Counted from the stretch's first letter, positions 51,570 through 62,395 are shown. The stretch: DNA of 64,000 nt from an uncultured Succinivibrionaceae bacterium (GCA_944393045.1 CALXYT010000003.1:35437-99436), one strand, 5' to 3'. A program made the numbers and translations. The notes: generated by a model from the letters alone, not told the origin.

Positions 51570-53622
51570 TTAAAGTTTCTCCTTCTGGATACCATCTAGC
51601 AAGGATGTCATGAATGAGATTCGGGTAATGATCCGAAATTTGTCTAGCAATATTATTGGCTTGATCAATGATTGAAGCATCTGTTAATAAGTTGGCAACT
51701 TTGAAATTCATTGCTCCAGTTTGTTCTGTTCCTAAAAGGTCACCAGGACCTCTAATTTCTAAGTCTTTTTGTGCTAAATAGAAACCATCATTACTATTAA
51801 TAAGTGTTTGCAGTCTTTCTTTACTTTGCGAAGAGATATTATCATTACAAAGTAAACAGCAATAGGATTCAAGTTTTCCTCTACCAACTCGACCACGTAA
51901 TTGATGTAGCTGAGCCAAACCATGTCTTTCTGCATTTTCAATAACAATTAAAAAGGCATTTGGCACATTAACCCCGACTTCAATAACTGAAGTTGCAACT
52001 AAAATATCAATATTACCATTAGAAAAATTCTGCATTATTGCTTGTTTTTCTTGTTGCTTAAGTTTACCGTGAATTAATGCAATATTAAATTGAGGTAGAG
52101 CATGTTGTAGAAATTTTAGGGCGTTTTCTGCATCCTGACAGTCTAAAGTATCGGATTCTTCGATTAAACAGCAGACCCAATAAACTTGATGCCCCTGATT
52201 ACAATGTACTGCAATACGATCAAGTAATTTTTGTTTAGCGTTAGTTGATAAGAGAAATGTTTTAACAGGAGTTCTACCAGGTGGTAACTCATTAACAATA
52301 GAAATGTCCAAATCGTAATAAAGAGTTTGGGCTAAAGTTCTAGGGATAGGAGTTGCTGACATTGAAAGCATATGAGGATGAAAATTGTTTTGTTTGCCTT
52401 TTTCTTTAAGTTGTAAACGTTGTTTAACCCCAAATCTATGTTGTTCATCAATAATCATTAAAGCTAAATTATGATAGGTAATATCTTTTTGAAAAATAGC
52501 ATGAGTACCGATTATTACATCAATATCACCAGATGCTATTTCTTTTATAATTTCTCGTTTTTCTTTTGCTTTAATTTGTCCAACTAAACAAACTGTTTTA
52601 AAACCCAATTTTGCAAGTACTTCATTAAAAGAGATTGCATGTTGTTTTGCTAGTATTTCAGTAGGCACCATTACGGCAACTTGAACACCATTACCAATAG
52701 CTTGTAGTGTGGCAAGCATGGCAACTAATGTTTTACCAGAACCTACATCACCTTGAACAAGTCTGTTCATAGGGATATCTCTTGTTAAATCATTGCTTAT
52801 AGCCTCAAAAGCCAGCATTTGAGCATTAGTTGGTTTATAAGGCAGATTTTCAAGAAAAGAAGCATTTAGTTGTGGAACTTTAGGTAATTTAGTTGCACTA
52901 TTTTGCTTTATGGATTGTTTAAATTTAATCAATCCTAATTGATGAGCGACTAACTCATCTAAGAATATACGTAGTTGTGCAGGATGTTTAAATTCTTTTA
53001 ATAACTCAATATCTGTACTTTGAGGAGGACAGTGTACTAATGCTAGAGCCTCCGAAAAAGTAAGATTGATATTATCTGGTAATAAATTGCTTGGTATAAG
53101 TTCTTCTAAAGGGAACTTTTTTAGCATTTCAACAGCTGAGACAGCATACTTACGCATGGTACTCATCTTTAAGTTTTTTGTAAGATGATATTTAGGCGTA
53201 AGATTAGTTGCTTGATCTTCTATGTAGCAAATTTCAGGAGCTGTCATCGATAGTTGGTTATTAAAAATTTTTGCTTTCCCAAAAACTTTTAGTTTTCTTC
53301 CATTTTGCAGTTTCATTTTTTGAAATGCTTTTAAATTGAAAAAAACTATTTTAATCCCCCCAGTTTCATCTTCTAAATAGAGATTATACATTTCTTTTTT
53401 TAGAGAATTAGTTGTGTAATTCCTAGTAATAATTCCTTCTATAGAAACTGGTTCATCTACGTTTATTAGAGCAATAGGAACTACTTCTGTTCGATCGCTG
53501 TAATCATATGGCATGTGCATTAAGAGATCAAAAACAGAATTTATTTTAAGTTGTTTTAAAATAGTTACTCCCTTAGTGCCAATTGATGGTAAATCGTTAA
53601 TAGAGAGTTCACTTAAGTTCAT
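51559..53622 (-). CDS. recG: ATP-dependent DNA helicase RecG
   Basis: RecG remodels stalled forks and Holliday junctions. The 687-residue length is normal (E. coli 693). An OB-fold wedge domain occupies about residues 50-150 (VSIEGIITRNYTT). Helicase motifs: Walker A LVQGDVGSGKTLVAMLA, DEQHRFGVKQR, SATPIPRTLAQTLYYDLDIS, VATSVIEVGVNVPNA and HQLRGRVGRG. The end LARWYPEGETLSEI overlaps the AsmA-like start. In E. coli recG is next to spoT; here it is elsewhere. Confidence 0.96.
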   Translation of the reverse strand: MNLSELSINDLPSIGTKGVTILKQLKINSVFDLLMHMPYDYSDRTEVVPIALINVDEPVSIEGIITRNYTTNSLKKEMYNLYLEDETGGIKIVFFNLKAFQKMKLQNGRKLKVFGKAKIFNNQLSMTAPEICYIEDQATNLTPKYHLTKNLKMSTMRKYAVSAVEMLKKFPLEELIPSNLLPDNINLTFSEALALVHCPPQSTDIELLKEFKHPAQLRIFLDELVAHQLGLIKFKQSIKQNSATKLPKVPQLNASFLENLPYKPTNAQMLAFEAISNDLTRDIPMNRLVQGDVGSGKTLVAMLATLQAIGNGVQVAVMVPTEILAKQHAISFNEVLAKLGFKTVCLVGQIKAKEKREIIKEIASGDIDVIIGTHAIFQKDITYHNLALMIIDEQHRFGVKQRLQLKEKGKQNNFHPHMLSMSATPIPRTLAQTLYYDLDISIVNELPPGRTPVKTFLLSTNAKQKLLDRIAVHCNQGHQVYWVCCLIEESDTLDCQDAENALKFLQHALPQFNIALIHGKLKQQEKQAIMQNFSNGNIDILVATSVIEVGVNVPNAFLIVIENAERHGLAQLHQLRGRVGRGKLESYCCLLCNDNISSQSKERLQTLINSNDGFYLAQKDLEIRGPGDLLGTEQTGAMNFKVANLLTDASIIDQANNIARQISDHYPNLIHDILARWYPEGETLSEI

Positions 53623-53629
53623 TCTTCTC

Positions 53630-55012
53630 CTATAAAAGCTTCTTTAACAGCCACTGAATCCCTAATTTTTTTACTCTGAGTAATATTCTTTTTACTTGTT
53701 CTGGATATTGCTCAAAATGTTCCAGTTGATTGGCATTAGTAATATCCATGGTTTTTAATAGTAAATAATTTCTTTCATGTAAAAACTTTGCCAATAAAAG
53801 TTGATGAGTATCATGAACTAAAATACCATTTTCTAAATCTAAGCCCCAAGCTCTAGGGTTAAGGTTATTACCAGTAATTAAATGGTAAGAGTTATCTATA
53901 CTCATGCCTTTTACATGGTAGGTATTATCAGTGTCTTTCCAAAGTTTAACATTTAATAGCTTGTTGTTAATGTAAAATGTATGCATCTTTATGAACTTTT
54001 TTAGGTTTTGTTCATAAAGATACGGTATTGCCCCAACTTTATTAAAAGTTTCATCTCTTTTTATATAAAAGTCATTAGCGGATTTATCGCCCACCATAAT
54101 AGTTACTTTAACATTTCTTGCTAGTGCATGATTAACAGCTACTAGTACACGTCTTGGAAAATTAAAGTATGGGGTGTGAATAAAGATTTCGTTAGTTGCA
54201 GAATTTATTAAATTAACAATTGTTTGGTTTAGTTGATTTTTTCTTTTACCAAGCCCAACCAGTGGGGTAATACCAATTTGTTTATCATTAAGAGTATCTG
54301 CAATAAAATCATAATGCAAATTAGATAAAATATCTTTTTGCTTTTTAATTTCACCTGTTAATTCTTTATAAGAAGGTAAGTTATTTTTTGTTAAATCAGT
54401 AATTGCTTTTGTTTGATGGAAAGCTTTTATACAATAATTGCAGAAAGCATCAGCAAGTTTTTTGGAATCAATTATATGATAGCGATCCATTCTATACTTA
54501 CTGTAATAGGATAAATAAACATTATTAATACTTGCACCGCTATATAAGAGCGTGTCATCAAAAACAAAACCTTTAAGATGTAGCACCCCAAAGAGTTCTC
54601 TTTTTTTTACAGGTATACCAAAAATTTTTACAGTGCCTGAGAATTTTTGAGCCATTTGTTGATACCACACATTGTTGCCAATTTGAGGACCTTTTCCACA
54701 AAGACCTCTTTGTGCTCTATGAAAATCGACATATATGGTAATATCAAGATTTGGATTTTTTTCTTGTGCTTGATAGAGTGCAGTTAGTATCTCATTTCCT
54801 GCTTCATCATTTTGCAGATATAAAGCGCACATACAGATGCGGTATTTGGCACTATTAATAAGTTCAATAATACGATCTTTAAAAATTTTAGGCTCTTCTA
54901 GAATGGAAAGCTCATTTTCATTTACTGTAATTTTTGGTAAACGAGTGATCTTCTTAGCTGATATTATTGTCTCACTTGCACTATTTTCTGTTATAAATCT
55001 TTTAAGGTTCAT
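53630..55012 (-). CDS. pssA: CDP-diacylglycerol-serine O-phosphatidyltransferase (PLD type)
   Basis: Makes phosphatidylserine, precursor of phosphatidylethanolamine. The 460-residue protein has two phospholipase-D HxKxxxxD motifs: HLKGFVFD (residues 145-152) and HVKGMSID (about residue 367), the second followed by LITGNNLNPRAWGLDLENG. This is the soluble, gammaproteobacterial type of PssA (E. coli 451 residues). It lies 8 bases upstream of recG on the same strand. Confidence 0.93.
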   Translation of the reverse strand: MNLKRFITENSASETIISAKKITRLPKITVNENELSILEEPKIFKDRIIELINSAKYRICMCALYLQNDEAGNEILTALYQAQEKNPNLDITIYVDFHRAQRGLCGKGPQIGNNVWYQQMAQKFSGTVKIFGIPVKKRELFGVLHLKGFVFDDTLLYSGASINNVYLSYYSKYRMDRYHIIDSKKLADAFCNYCIKAFHQTKAITDLTKNNLPSYKELTGEIKKQKDILSNLHYDFIADTLNDKQIGITPLVGLGKRKNQLNQTIVNLINSATNEIFIHTPYFNFPRRVLVAVNHALARNVKVTIMVGDKSANDFYIKRDETFNKVGAIPYLYEQNLKKFIKMHTFYINNKLLNVKLWKDTDNTYHVKGMSIDNSYHLITGNNLNPRAWGLDLENGILVHDTHQLLLAKFLHERNYLLLKTMDITNANQLEHFEQYPEQVKRILLRVKKLGIQWLLKKLL

Positions 55013-55565
55013 CGCAATCTCAGAATAGATTAGTGTAAAACTAGCTGTTATATAATAGTTGTGTTTCTTGGATTACCAACGTTGTATAAGCTTATATTAT
55101 ATTGCATGATTATGTTTGAATATAGGACTTTTGTTGTATTTTTATATTTAAATTGTTATTTTACAAGAAAGACTAGAAAAATCGCAGCTATTTGATAACA
55201 GATATTTTAAATGATACTTGATTATAAGTATTAAATATATTTTTTCGTTTAATTATTCTACTTTAATAGTGTTTTAATGTGTTGTATTATTGTTGAAGTT
55301 TTAAAAGGGGGTGAAGCTATCTTTGTTACTTTTGAATTTGCGGGAAGTTTATTAAGGAACGAAGTTAAGTGGCGATATATCTTTATATTAAGATATATAG
55401 AAAATTGCACTTTTTAAGCCACTTTCCAAGATATAATAATGTTGCAGTTTTTTATAATATATACATACAAAGAGCTTATTTTTATTAGTAAAAATTTCTA
55501 GTCAAGATTATTTTATACTTTTAAAATAATGCGTTAGTGAAAAGTTTAAATTCAAGAGAGTAATA
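55013..55565. other. Divergent pssA/mla promoter region with a nested hairpin
   Basis: No gene in 553 bases. AAGTGGC (55367-55373) pairs with GCCACTT (55418-55424) and encloses an independent stem ATATATCTT/AAGATATAT (55375-55383 and 55390-55398), a nested structure about 140 bases before mlaF. The rest is AT-rich and presumably contains both promoters. Confidence 0.45.
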
Positions 55566-56354
55566 ATGACCTCATTGATTGATGTTAAAAATCTTACATT
55601 TTCTTATGGAATAAGAAAAATTTACGATAATTTATCGTTAACAATTCCTAAAGGAAAAATTACCGCAATATTAGGTCCTAGTGGTACAGGTAAAACAACA
55701 TTACTTAAAATTATCGGTGGGCAACTTAAACCTGATTTAGGTGAGGTTCTTTACGATAATATAAATGTTCATAGATTAAATAGAGCTGATTTATATGAAC
55801 TTCGCACTAGAATGAGTATGCTCTTTCAAAGTGGTGCTCTTTTTACTGAAATGAGTGTATTTGATAATGTAGCATTTCCGATAAGAGAACATACAGACCT
55901 GCCAGAAGAGATCATTAGAATTATGGTACTCATGAAATTAGAGGCTGTTGGTCTTCGAGGGGCAGCTTCGCTAATGCCGCAAGAACTTTCTGGTGGTATG
56001 GCAAGACGCGCAGCATTAGCTCGTTCAATAGCATTAGATCCTGAACTAATAATGTATGATGAACCTTTTGCTGGGCAAGATCCTATTACCATGGCTGTTT
56101 TGGTTAAGTTAATAAAGCATTTAAATGAGACCTTAGGGGTGACTTCTATTATAGTAACTCATGATGTAACTGAAGTGATGTCTATTGCAGATTATATTTA
56201 TATCTTGTCAGAAGGGAAGGTAATATCATCAGGTACTCCTGAAGAGCTAAAAAAATCAAGAGAGCCTCAGGTTAAACAGTTTATTAATGGTGAGTTTGAT
56301 GGACCTGTTCCATTTAATTATCCTACCGAAAAAACTTATTTACAGGATTTATAA
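55566..56354 (+). CDS. mlaF: MlaF, ATPase of the phospholipid transporter
   Basis: ATPase of the MlaFEDB complex that keeps phospholipids out of the outer leaflet. The 262-residue ABC protein has Walker [17 protein letters not shown] (about residues 36-51), signature [16 protein letters not shown], Walker [14 protein letters not shown] and a switch His in VTHD. The C-terminal extension [16 protein letters not shown] is characteristic of MlaF. mlaE follows after one base, so the genes form an operon in the order F-E-D-C-B. Confidence 0.95.
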   Translation: MTSLIDVKNLTFSYGIRKIYDNLSLTIPKGKITAILGPSGTGKTTLLKIIGGQLKPDLGEVLYDNINVHRLNRADLYELRTRMSMLFQSGALFTEMSVFDNVAFPIREHTDLPEEIIRIMVLMKLEAVGLRGAASLMPQELSGGMARRAALARSIALDPELIMYDEPFAGQDPITMAVLVKLIKHLNETLGVTSIIVTHDVTEVMSIADYIYILSEGKVISSGTPEELKKSREPQVKQFINGEFDGPVPFNYPTEKTYLQDL

Positions 56355-56355
56355 G

Positions 56356-57126
56356 ATGGGTTTAATTAATTCATTAGGAAGATGGGGGGTTAAGAAGTTA
56401 TCCTCTTTAGGTAGAGCTACGATAATGCTTTTTTATTCCCTAGTCGGAAAACCACAATTTAGAAAAAATTTTGCACAATTTGTTGAACAGTTATATGTTG
56501 TAGGAGTTCAGTCTATAAGTATTATAGTTGTTTCAGGCTTATTTATTGGTATGGTTTTAGGTCTACAAGGTTTTAATGTCTTAGTAGATTTTATGGCAGA
56601 AGGTGCGTTAGGTCAGCTAGTGGCATTATCTATAATTAGAGAGCTTGGGCCTGTAGTAGCTGCTTTGTTATTTGCAGGTAGAGCAGGTTCTGCTTTAACT
56701 GCTGAAATAGGTTTAAAGAAAGCTACCGAGCAGTTAACTTCACTTGAAATGATGGCAGTAGACCCTTTACGTAGAGTTATAGCCCCTAGATTTTGGGCTG
56801 GTTTTGTATCTCTACCATTATTAACTTTAATATTTACCGTAGTAGGTATTTATGGGGGTAAGTTAGTAGGTGTTGATTGGTTAGGTGTTGATGATGGTAT
56901 CTTCTGGAGTGGTATGCGAGCATCAATTGTGTTCTCTGATGATATTTTGATGTGTTTAATCAAAAGTTTCGTGTTTGCAATTGTTGTTACTTGGATAGCT
57001 TTATTTAATGGCTATGACTTAATACCTACTTCTTCAGGTATTAGTAAAGCTACTACTAATACAGTTGTTCAATCTTCGTTAGCTATATTAGGTTTGGATT
57101 TTGTGTTAACAGCTGTAATGTTCTAA
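56356..57126 (+). CDS. mlaE: MlaE, permease of the phospholipid transporter
   Basis: 256-residue inner-membrane permease. Blocks typical of Mla[41 protein letters not shown] and [20 protein letters not shown]. The frame is open to 56287 inside mlaF, but the ATG at 56356 has AGGA upstream and begins the normal N terminus [15 protein letters not shown]. Confidence 0.95.
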   Translation: MGLINSLGRWGVKKLSSLGRATIMLFYSLVGKPQFRKNFAQFVEQLYVVGVQSISIIVVSGLFIGMVLGLQGFNVLVDFMAEGALGQLVALSIIRELGPVVAALLFAGRAGSALTAEIGLKKATEQLTSLEMMAVDPLRRVIAPRFWAGFVSLPLLTLIFTVVGIYGGKLVGVDWLGVDDGIFWSGMRASIVFSDDILMCLIKSFVFAIVVTWIALFNGYDLIPTSSGISKATTNTVVQSSLAILGLDFVLTAVMF

Positions 57127-57193
57127 AAATTAGCAAAGCTGTTAAGATTACTATTATGATGTTATTTTTCTTGAGGAATAAAGGTATCTTCCT

Positions 57194-57691
57194 ATGAAGT
57201 TTAATAAATTGGAATTTATTGTTGGTTGTTTTGTATTAGCTGGTATTATTGCTGGCGTTATCTTAGCTTTAAATGTGGCTGGTTTGACATTAAACTTTAA
57301 TCAAGATACCTATAAGGTAAAAGGGTATTTTGATAATGTCGGTTCTTTAAAATTAAGAGCTCCTGTTAAAATTGGTGGGGTGGTAATTGGTCGAGTTAGT
57401 AACATATACGTTGATCCAGAGAAACTAACACCAGTTGTAGAGATGGAAATTCAGGTTAATTACAATAATCTATCGAGTGATAGTAAAGCTTCAATTTTAA
57501 CTGCTGGCTTAATTGGTGAGCAGTATATAGGCATAACTCCAGGCTTTTATGATGAAGATTTAGGTTCTACTTATTTAAAAGATGGTGATGTTCTTAGTGA
57601 TACAGGCTCTGCAATAGTATTAGAAGATTTAATAGGAAAGTTTTTGTATAGCTTACAATCAAGTGGAGATGACTCTGCTAAAAAAGAGTAA
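57194..57691 (+). CDS. mlaD: MlaD, MCE-domain substrate-binding protein
   Basis: 165 residues: one N-terminal membrane anchor (FIVGCFVLAGIIAGVILAL) and an MCE domain (YFDNVGSLKLRAPVKIGGVV, and ILTAGLIGEQYIGITPG with the family's LLGEKYI-like loop). Forms the hexameric ring on MlaE in the periplasm. Slightly shorter than E. coli MlaD (183). Confidence 0.94.
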   Translation: MKFNKLEFIVGCFVLAGIIAGVILALNVAGLTLNFNQDTYKVKGYFDNVGSLKLRAPVKIGGVVIGRVSNIYVDPEKLTPVVEMEIQVNYNNLSSDSKASILTAGLIGEQYIGITPGFYDEDLGSTYLKDGDVLSDTGSAIVLEDLIGKFLYSLQSSGDDSAKKE

Positions 57692-57776
57692 TTAGAGCTA
57701 GCTAACTTGTATTATCATGAACTAAATATTTTTTTAGTAGTCTAAAAATATAAAAAAACAAATTTGAGGAATACAA

Positions 57777-58475
57777 ATGTATAATAAGTTTTTAAAAGGA
57801 ATTGTGGTAGGTTGCTTGGTTTCTTGCTCTCTTGTAATGACTTGTATTTCATTAGCAGAGGAAGGTAAAGTTGTTATTGCTAGAGATCAAGCGGAAAAAT
57901 CTATTGATGATACTAATCCGTATAAGCTAATAAAGACTTTAGCAGATAGTACTTTTTTAAGTATTAAATTAAATAAAGATAAGCTTTCAGATGCATTAGT
58001 TGCTCGTGAAATTATTAATGTTGAATTATTGCCATATATCGATAATAAATATGCATCATATAAAGTTATTGGTGCAAATTTAAAAAATACCACTGAAGAG
58101 CAAAGAGTAAAGTTTACTGATGCTTTTACTAAGTATATTGTGGCAACTTATGCTGATGCTTTAAAGAAATATACTAGTCAAACTATTGAAGTTGAAGCAG
58201 AGAAACCTGTAAAAGATAAAATCGTTGCAGTTAAAGTTTTTGTAAAAGAAGCTGGCAAACCTGATATTGAGGTTATTTTTAAAATGCGTTTAAATACTCA
58301 AACCAAGAAATGGAAAGCCTATGATATGGTGGCTGAAGGCATAAGTTTATTAAGTGCCAAGCAATCCGAACTTACAGGTTTAATAAGACAGCATGGTATT
58401 GATTATGTTACTGACTTATTACTTTCTCATGTGAAAAAGACTGTTAGTGGCGCAAGTTCAACTCAATTAAAGTAG
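57777..58475 (+). CDS. mlaC: MlaC, periplasmic phospholipid shuttle
   Basis: 232 residues with a signal peptide (GIVVGCLVSCSLVMTCISLA, cleavage before EEGK) and the Ttg2/MlaC fold: LPYIDNKYASYKVIGAN and the middle block FTDAFTKYIVATYADALKKY are typical. It carries phospholipids between the outer-membrane MlaA complex and MlaFEDB. Not cysteine-lipidated by eye: no lipobox match. Confidence 0.92.
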   Translation: MYNKFLKGIVVGCLVSCSLVMTCISLAEEGKVVIARDQAEKSIDDTNPYKLIKTLADSTFLSIKLNKDKLSDALVAREIINVELLPYIDNKYASYKVIGANLKNTTEEQRVKFTDAFTKYIVATYADALKKYTSQTIEVEAEKPVKDKIVAVKVFVKEAGKPDIEVIFKMRLNTQTKKWKAYDMVAEGISLLSAKQSELTGLIRQHGIDYVTDLLLSHVKKTVSGASSTQLK

Positions 58476-58550
58476 CACATAATTGTAAATTATTGTTTGT
58501 ATAAGAGACTTAGTTATTAAAGTCTCTTATCTTAAATTAGGTTAATAGGA

Positions 58551-58811
58551 ATGTATAAAATAGTAGGTAAATTAGATTCTGCCAAAGTAGTTTCCTTATG
58601 GGAAAATAGTAAAGATATTTTTTCTGATAATATGCTCGATCTTACTGAAGTTTCTGAGATAGATTCATCAGGAGTTGCATTTTTAGTTGCTTGGTCTAAA
58701 CAGCTATCAGGTAATAAATTAGCGATTCAAACTAAAAATCATATTTTAGATAATTGGATAAGGTTATTTAAAATTGCTGAACTATTTAATATTGAAAATG
58801 TTGATAATTAG
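58551..58811 (+). CDS. mlaB: MlaB, STAS-domain subunit
   Basis: 86-residue single STAS domain with MLDLTEVSEIDSSGVAFLVAW (Ser in DSSG at about residue 43, as in MlaB). It binds MlaF and is needed for activity of the complex. Last gene of the operon. The BolA-like ibaG that follows mlaB in E. coli is not present. Confidence 0.88.
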   Translation: MYKIVGKLDSAKVVSLWENSKDIFSDNMLDLTEVSEIDSSGVAFLVAWSKQLSGNKLAIQTKNHILDNWIRLFKIAELFNIENVDN

Positions 58812-59048
58812 ACAGCGCTGACAAATAAGAATTGCTATCCTGTTTCTTTATTGCTTTTTACTATAAAAAACAATAAAATCTGTTCCACAAAATTCCCACT
58901 TCTGTTGTAATTTTCTTTAAATTTCCAATTTTGTGCTTAATAATATTTGTCAATTGGTTTTATTTAAGGTTTACTAATATTGGTTATCTTGCTCTTTTAT
59001 AGAGGCGAGATTTGTATTAATTTTTTTTAATTGTTGAAAAAGAGCATT

Positions 59049-60305
59049 ATGCAAAAATTTAGAATTCAAGGTGGAAAACCACTAATTGGAGAAGTTGAAA
59101 TATCTGGTGCCAAGAATGCTGCACTACCAATTATTTTTGCCACAATTTTAACAGATGAACCTGTGGTTTTACATAATGTTCCTTTTTTAAAAGATGTACA
59201 AACATCTTTTAAGTTATTAGAAATTTTTGGTAAACAAGTCGAAAAAATTGCAGAAGGTTCATACCGAATTACAGGTACAGTATCTAACTATATTGCTCCA
59301 TATGATTTAGTTAAGACCATGCGAGCTTCAATATTAGCACTAGGCCCATTAACCTCTAAAATGAAAGCCAGTGATGTATCGCTACCAGGTGGTTGTGCAA
59401 TAGGAGCCAGGCCAGTAAACTTACATACTCATGGTTTATCTTTAATGGGAGCAAATATTGCCATTGAAAATGGTTATATTAAGTCACGTGTAAGTGATAG
59501 ATTAAAAGGTGCTAATATCAACCTTGATATTATTTCAGTTACTGGTACTGAAAATTTAGTAGTAGCCGCTTCATTAGCTGAAGGTAAAACAATATTACAG
59601 AATGTTGCTAAAGAACCTGAAGTTGTTGATTTAGTAAATTTCCTTAAGGAAATGGGGGCTGATATTAAAGGTGAGGGGACTGATGTTATTGAGATTAACG
59701 GTAAGGAATCTCTTCATGGGGCAGAATATACTGTTCAGCCTGATAGAATAGAAACTGGTACTTTTTTAGTGGCGGCTGCTGTATCACATGGTTGTATAAC
59801 TTGCAGAAAGACTGAACCAAAGAATATGCAAGCTGTTATTGCAAAATTAGAAGAATGTGGTGCTAAGATAACTTGTGGAGAGGATTATATTACCCTTGAT
59901 ATGAGGGGAAGAGATATTACTCCAGTAAATATAACAACTGCTCCATATCCTGCATTCCCAACTGATATGCAAGCACAATTTACGTTATTAAATGCTATTG
60001 CTCACGGCACTGGAGTTGTAACAGAAACAATTTTTGAAAATAGATTTATGCATGTGCCTGAACTAAATAGAATGGGGGCTAATATCGAGTTACAAGGTAA
60101 TAGAGCAATTTGTGGTGATTGCGATGGTTTAAGTGGTGCCCAGGTGATGGCAACAGATTTAAGAGCTAGTGCATCATTAGTTATTGCTGGTTTGATTGCT
60201 AATGGGGAGACAATAGTAGATCGTATCTATCATATGGATAGAGGATACGAGAAAATAGAACTTAAGTTTAGAGCTCTTGGTGGCAATATTGAACGCATAA
60301 GTTAA
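59049..60305 (+). CDS. murA: UDP-N-acetylglucosamine 1-carboxyvinyltransferase
   Basis: First committed step of peptidoglycan synthesis. The 418-residue protein has the substrate-binding [20 protein letters not shown] start, and the fosfomycin-target cysteine is kept in the loop [15 protein letters not shown] (about residue 117). [12 protein letters not shown] and [18 protein letters not shown] are present. The frame is open to a TTG at 59031; the ATG at 59049 aligns with the family and was chosen. The mla-murA neighbourhood is as in enterics. Confidence 0.96.
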   Translation: MQKFRIQGGKPLIGEVEISGAKNAALPIIFATILTDEPVVLHNVPFLKDVQTSFKLLEIFGKQVEKIAEGSYRITGTVSNYIAPYDLVKTMRASILALGPLTSKMKASDVSLPGGCAIGARPVNLHTHGLSLMGANIAIENGYIKSRVSDRLKGANINLDIISVTGTENLVVAASLAEGKTILQNVAKEPEVVDLVNFLKEMGADIKGEGTDVIEINGKESLHGAEYTVQPDRIETGTFLVAAAVSHGCITCRKTEPKNMQAVIAKLEECGAKITCGEDYITLDMRGRDITPVNITTAPYPAFPTDMQAQFTLLNAIAHGTGVVTETIFENRFMHVPELNRMGANIELQGNRAICGDCDGLSGAQVMATDLRASASLVIAGLIANGETIVDRIYHMDRGYEKIELKFRALGGNIERIS

Positions 60306-60359
60306 TTTTAGTATCAAGCACAATGTTTATTGTTAGTAGTTTTAAGATAAGGTTATATT

Positions 60360-61382
60360 GTGGAAAAAAGCTTAAAAAATTACAACACATTTAAGATGGA
60401 TGTAAAGGCAAAATATATTTTTGAACTAACTGATTTTGCAATGTTTCCTAAAATTTTAGAAACTATAAAGAAAGAAGATTTGCCATTTGTAGTATTAGGT
60501 CAAGGTTCTGATGTGCTATTTACTGAAGATTATAATGGGGTTGTCATTATAAATAAATTAAAGGGCATGGAATTTTCTGAAGATCTAAACTACTATTTTG
60601 TTAAATTACAAGCAGGTGAAAACTTTCATGTAGCAATTGAAACATGTATGAAGCGAGGTATTTACGGACTAGAAAACCTTGCTTTAATTCCTGGCACAGC
60701 AGGTGGTGCTCCAATCCAGAATTTTGGGGCTTATGGTGTAAGTTTTTCAGATTTTTGTAGATACGTTGAAGTTTTAGATTTAAAGGATAATAAGTTAGAT
60801 CGTATTTGGGCTAAAGATTGTGATTTCGGCTATCGAACAAGTGTTTTTAAATCTAATCCAGAGTTCAAGAATAGATATATAGTAACAGCTGTTGAATTAA
60901 AAATTCCAAAGGAATGGACACCAAGAACTTCTTATAATGTCTTTAAAAATAAAGAATTTAAGACACCAAAGGAAATTTTTGATTTTGTATGTCAGATAAG
61001 ACAAGAAAAATTACCTAATCCTAAAGATATTCCAAATGCAGGAAGTTTTTTTAAAAATCCATATGTTTCGAAGGATGTTTTTGAAAAATTAATACAGAAA
61101 TTCCCTACAATGCCTTATTTTGAGACTAATGATGCAGGTGAAGTAAAAATTGCTGCGGGTTGGTTAATTGATAAAGCAGGATGCAAAGGATTAAAAATGG
61201 GAAACGCAGGAACATACGAAAAACAAGCTTTAGTGTTAGTTAATTATGGCGATGCTACTCCTCAAGAAATTTTGCAAGTTGCCAAGTTTGTTCAAAATAA
61301 AGTACAAGAAACGTTTGGGGTATTATTAGAACCTGAAGTAAGAATCTACGGGAGTACTACTGAATGTCAAGTAAACCAATAG
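60360..61382 (+). CDS. murB: UDP-N-acetylenolpyruvoylglucosamine reductase
   Basis: FAD enzyme making UDP-MurNAc. The 340-residue protein starts with GTG (AAGG upstream at 60350). It has the FAD-binding LGQGSDVLFT and the LENLALIPGTAGGAPIQNFGAYG block, the catalytic Ser in NAGSFFKNP, and a C-terminal Glu in LLEPEVRIYG. It is the type I, enteric-like form (Tyr loop YRTSVFK). Its end overlaps birA by 19 bases. Confidence 0.95.
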   Translation: MEKSLKNYNTFKMDVKAKYIFELTDFAMFPKILETIKKEDLPFVVLGQGSDVLFTEDYNGVVIINKLKGMEFSEDLNYYFVKLQAGENFHVAIETCMKRGIYGLENLALIPGTAGGAPIQNFGAYGVSFSDFCRYVEVLDLKDNKLDRIWAKDCDFGYRTSVFKSNPEFKNRYIVTAVELKIPKEWTPRTSYNVFKNKEFKTPKEIFDFVCQIRQEKLPNPKDIPNAGSFFKNPYVSKDVFEKLIQKFPTMPYFETNDAGEVKIAAGWLIDKAGCKGLKMGNAGTYEKQALVLVNYGDATPQEILQVAKFVQNKVQETFGVLLEPEVRIYGSTTECQVNQ

Positions 61383-62395
61383 TTTTTGATGAATGTGATA
61401 CATCAATTATAAAAATATTAGCAGATCAGAAATTTCATTCAAGCGTAAGTCTTGCACAATCTTTAGCTGTAAATTCAGGTTTAATAACTTATAGAATTAA
61501 AAGATTGGAAAAATATGGATTAAAGTTTGGTGGGGTTAGTGGCAACGGCTTTAAATTATTAGATAAAATTCAAGTGCTAGATCGTAATTGTGATTTCTTT
61601 AAAAATCCAAAAAACTTTAAATTTGAGTATTTTGATGTTGTAGATTCAACCAACGATTGTTTGCTTTATCATAAGCAAAAACAAGATCTAATGGTTGCAT
61701 ATGCAGAATATCAAACAAAAGCCAAAGGTCGAAATGGTAAAGAATTTTGTTGCGTCTATGGGCAACAATTAACATTTTCTATTGGAGTGTTCTTTGTCGA
61801 TATAACGCAAATTTTAGGGCTTAGTATTGCTATTGGTGTTGCAGTTTTAAGAAGCTTAGAATCTTTAAATCTTGGGTTAAAGATAAAATGGCCTAATGAT
61901 ATATATGCTAATGGTGAAAAAATATGTGGCATCTTAGTGGATACCGTAACAACAAGAGAAGGCGTTTGGGCTGTTGTTGGGATAGGCTTAAATATTGCTC
62001 ACAATTTTTTGGAAGGCTGTAATATTAAAGATGGTAAAAAGGTAACTTCCATAGAAGATTATTTATATAAGTCAAATGTTGGTACTAAGCCATTTGGGAA
62101 AAACAATAATGGCGAGAGTTTTTCTATAGATAAAACAGAGATATTTAAAAAAATCTTAACTGAGGTTATTGATGCAATATTAGTTTTTCGTAAAGAAGGT
62201 TTATCTCCATTTATTGCTGATTACGATAAGAACTCGCTCTATTACGACCAAGAAGTAAAATTAATATCACCAACAACTGAATTGATTGGCATAAATAAAG
62301 GTATAAATAGTATAGGCTCAATTTTGCTAGAAACTAATAAAGGTATTGTTGAAGTTCCTAGCGGCGAAATGAGTTTAAGACCATTGGAAAGTTAA
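61364..62395 (+). CDS. birA: Biotin-protein ligase/biotin repressor BirA
   Basis: Ligates biotin to carboxyl carriers and can repress biotin genes. The 343-residue protein has an N-terminal winged HTH (SLAQSLAVNSGLITYRIKRLEK) and a ligase core with DSTNDCL, KGRNGKEF in place of the usual GRGRRGR biotinyl-AMP loop, KWPNDIYANGEKICGILV, and GIGLNI. The loop GRNGK keeps only part of the consensus, so the activated-biotin loop is diverged. Start overlaps murB, indicating coupling. The order murB-birA-coaA matches enterics. Confidence 0.9.
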   Translation: MSSKPIVFDECDTSIIKILADQKFHSSVSLAQSLAVNSGLITYRIKRLEKYGLKFGGVSGNGFKLLDKIQVLDRNCDFFKNPKNFKFEYFDVVDSTNDCLLYHKQKQDLMVAYAEYQTKAKGRNGKEFCCVYGQQLTFSIGVFFVDITQILGLSIAIGVAVLRSLESLNLGLKIKWPNDIYANGEKICGILVDTVTTREGVWAVVGIGLNIAHNFLEGCNIKDGKKVTSIEDYLYKSNVGTKPFGKNNNGESFSIDKTEIFKKILTEVIDAILVFRKEGLSPFIADYDKNSLYYDQEVKLISPTTELIGINKGINSIGSILLETNKGIVEVPSGEMSLRPLES

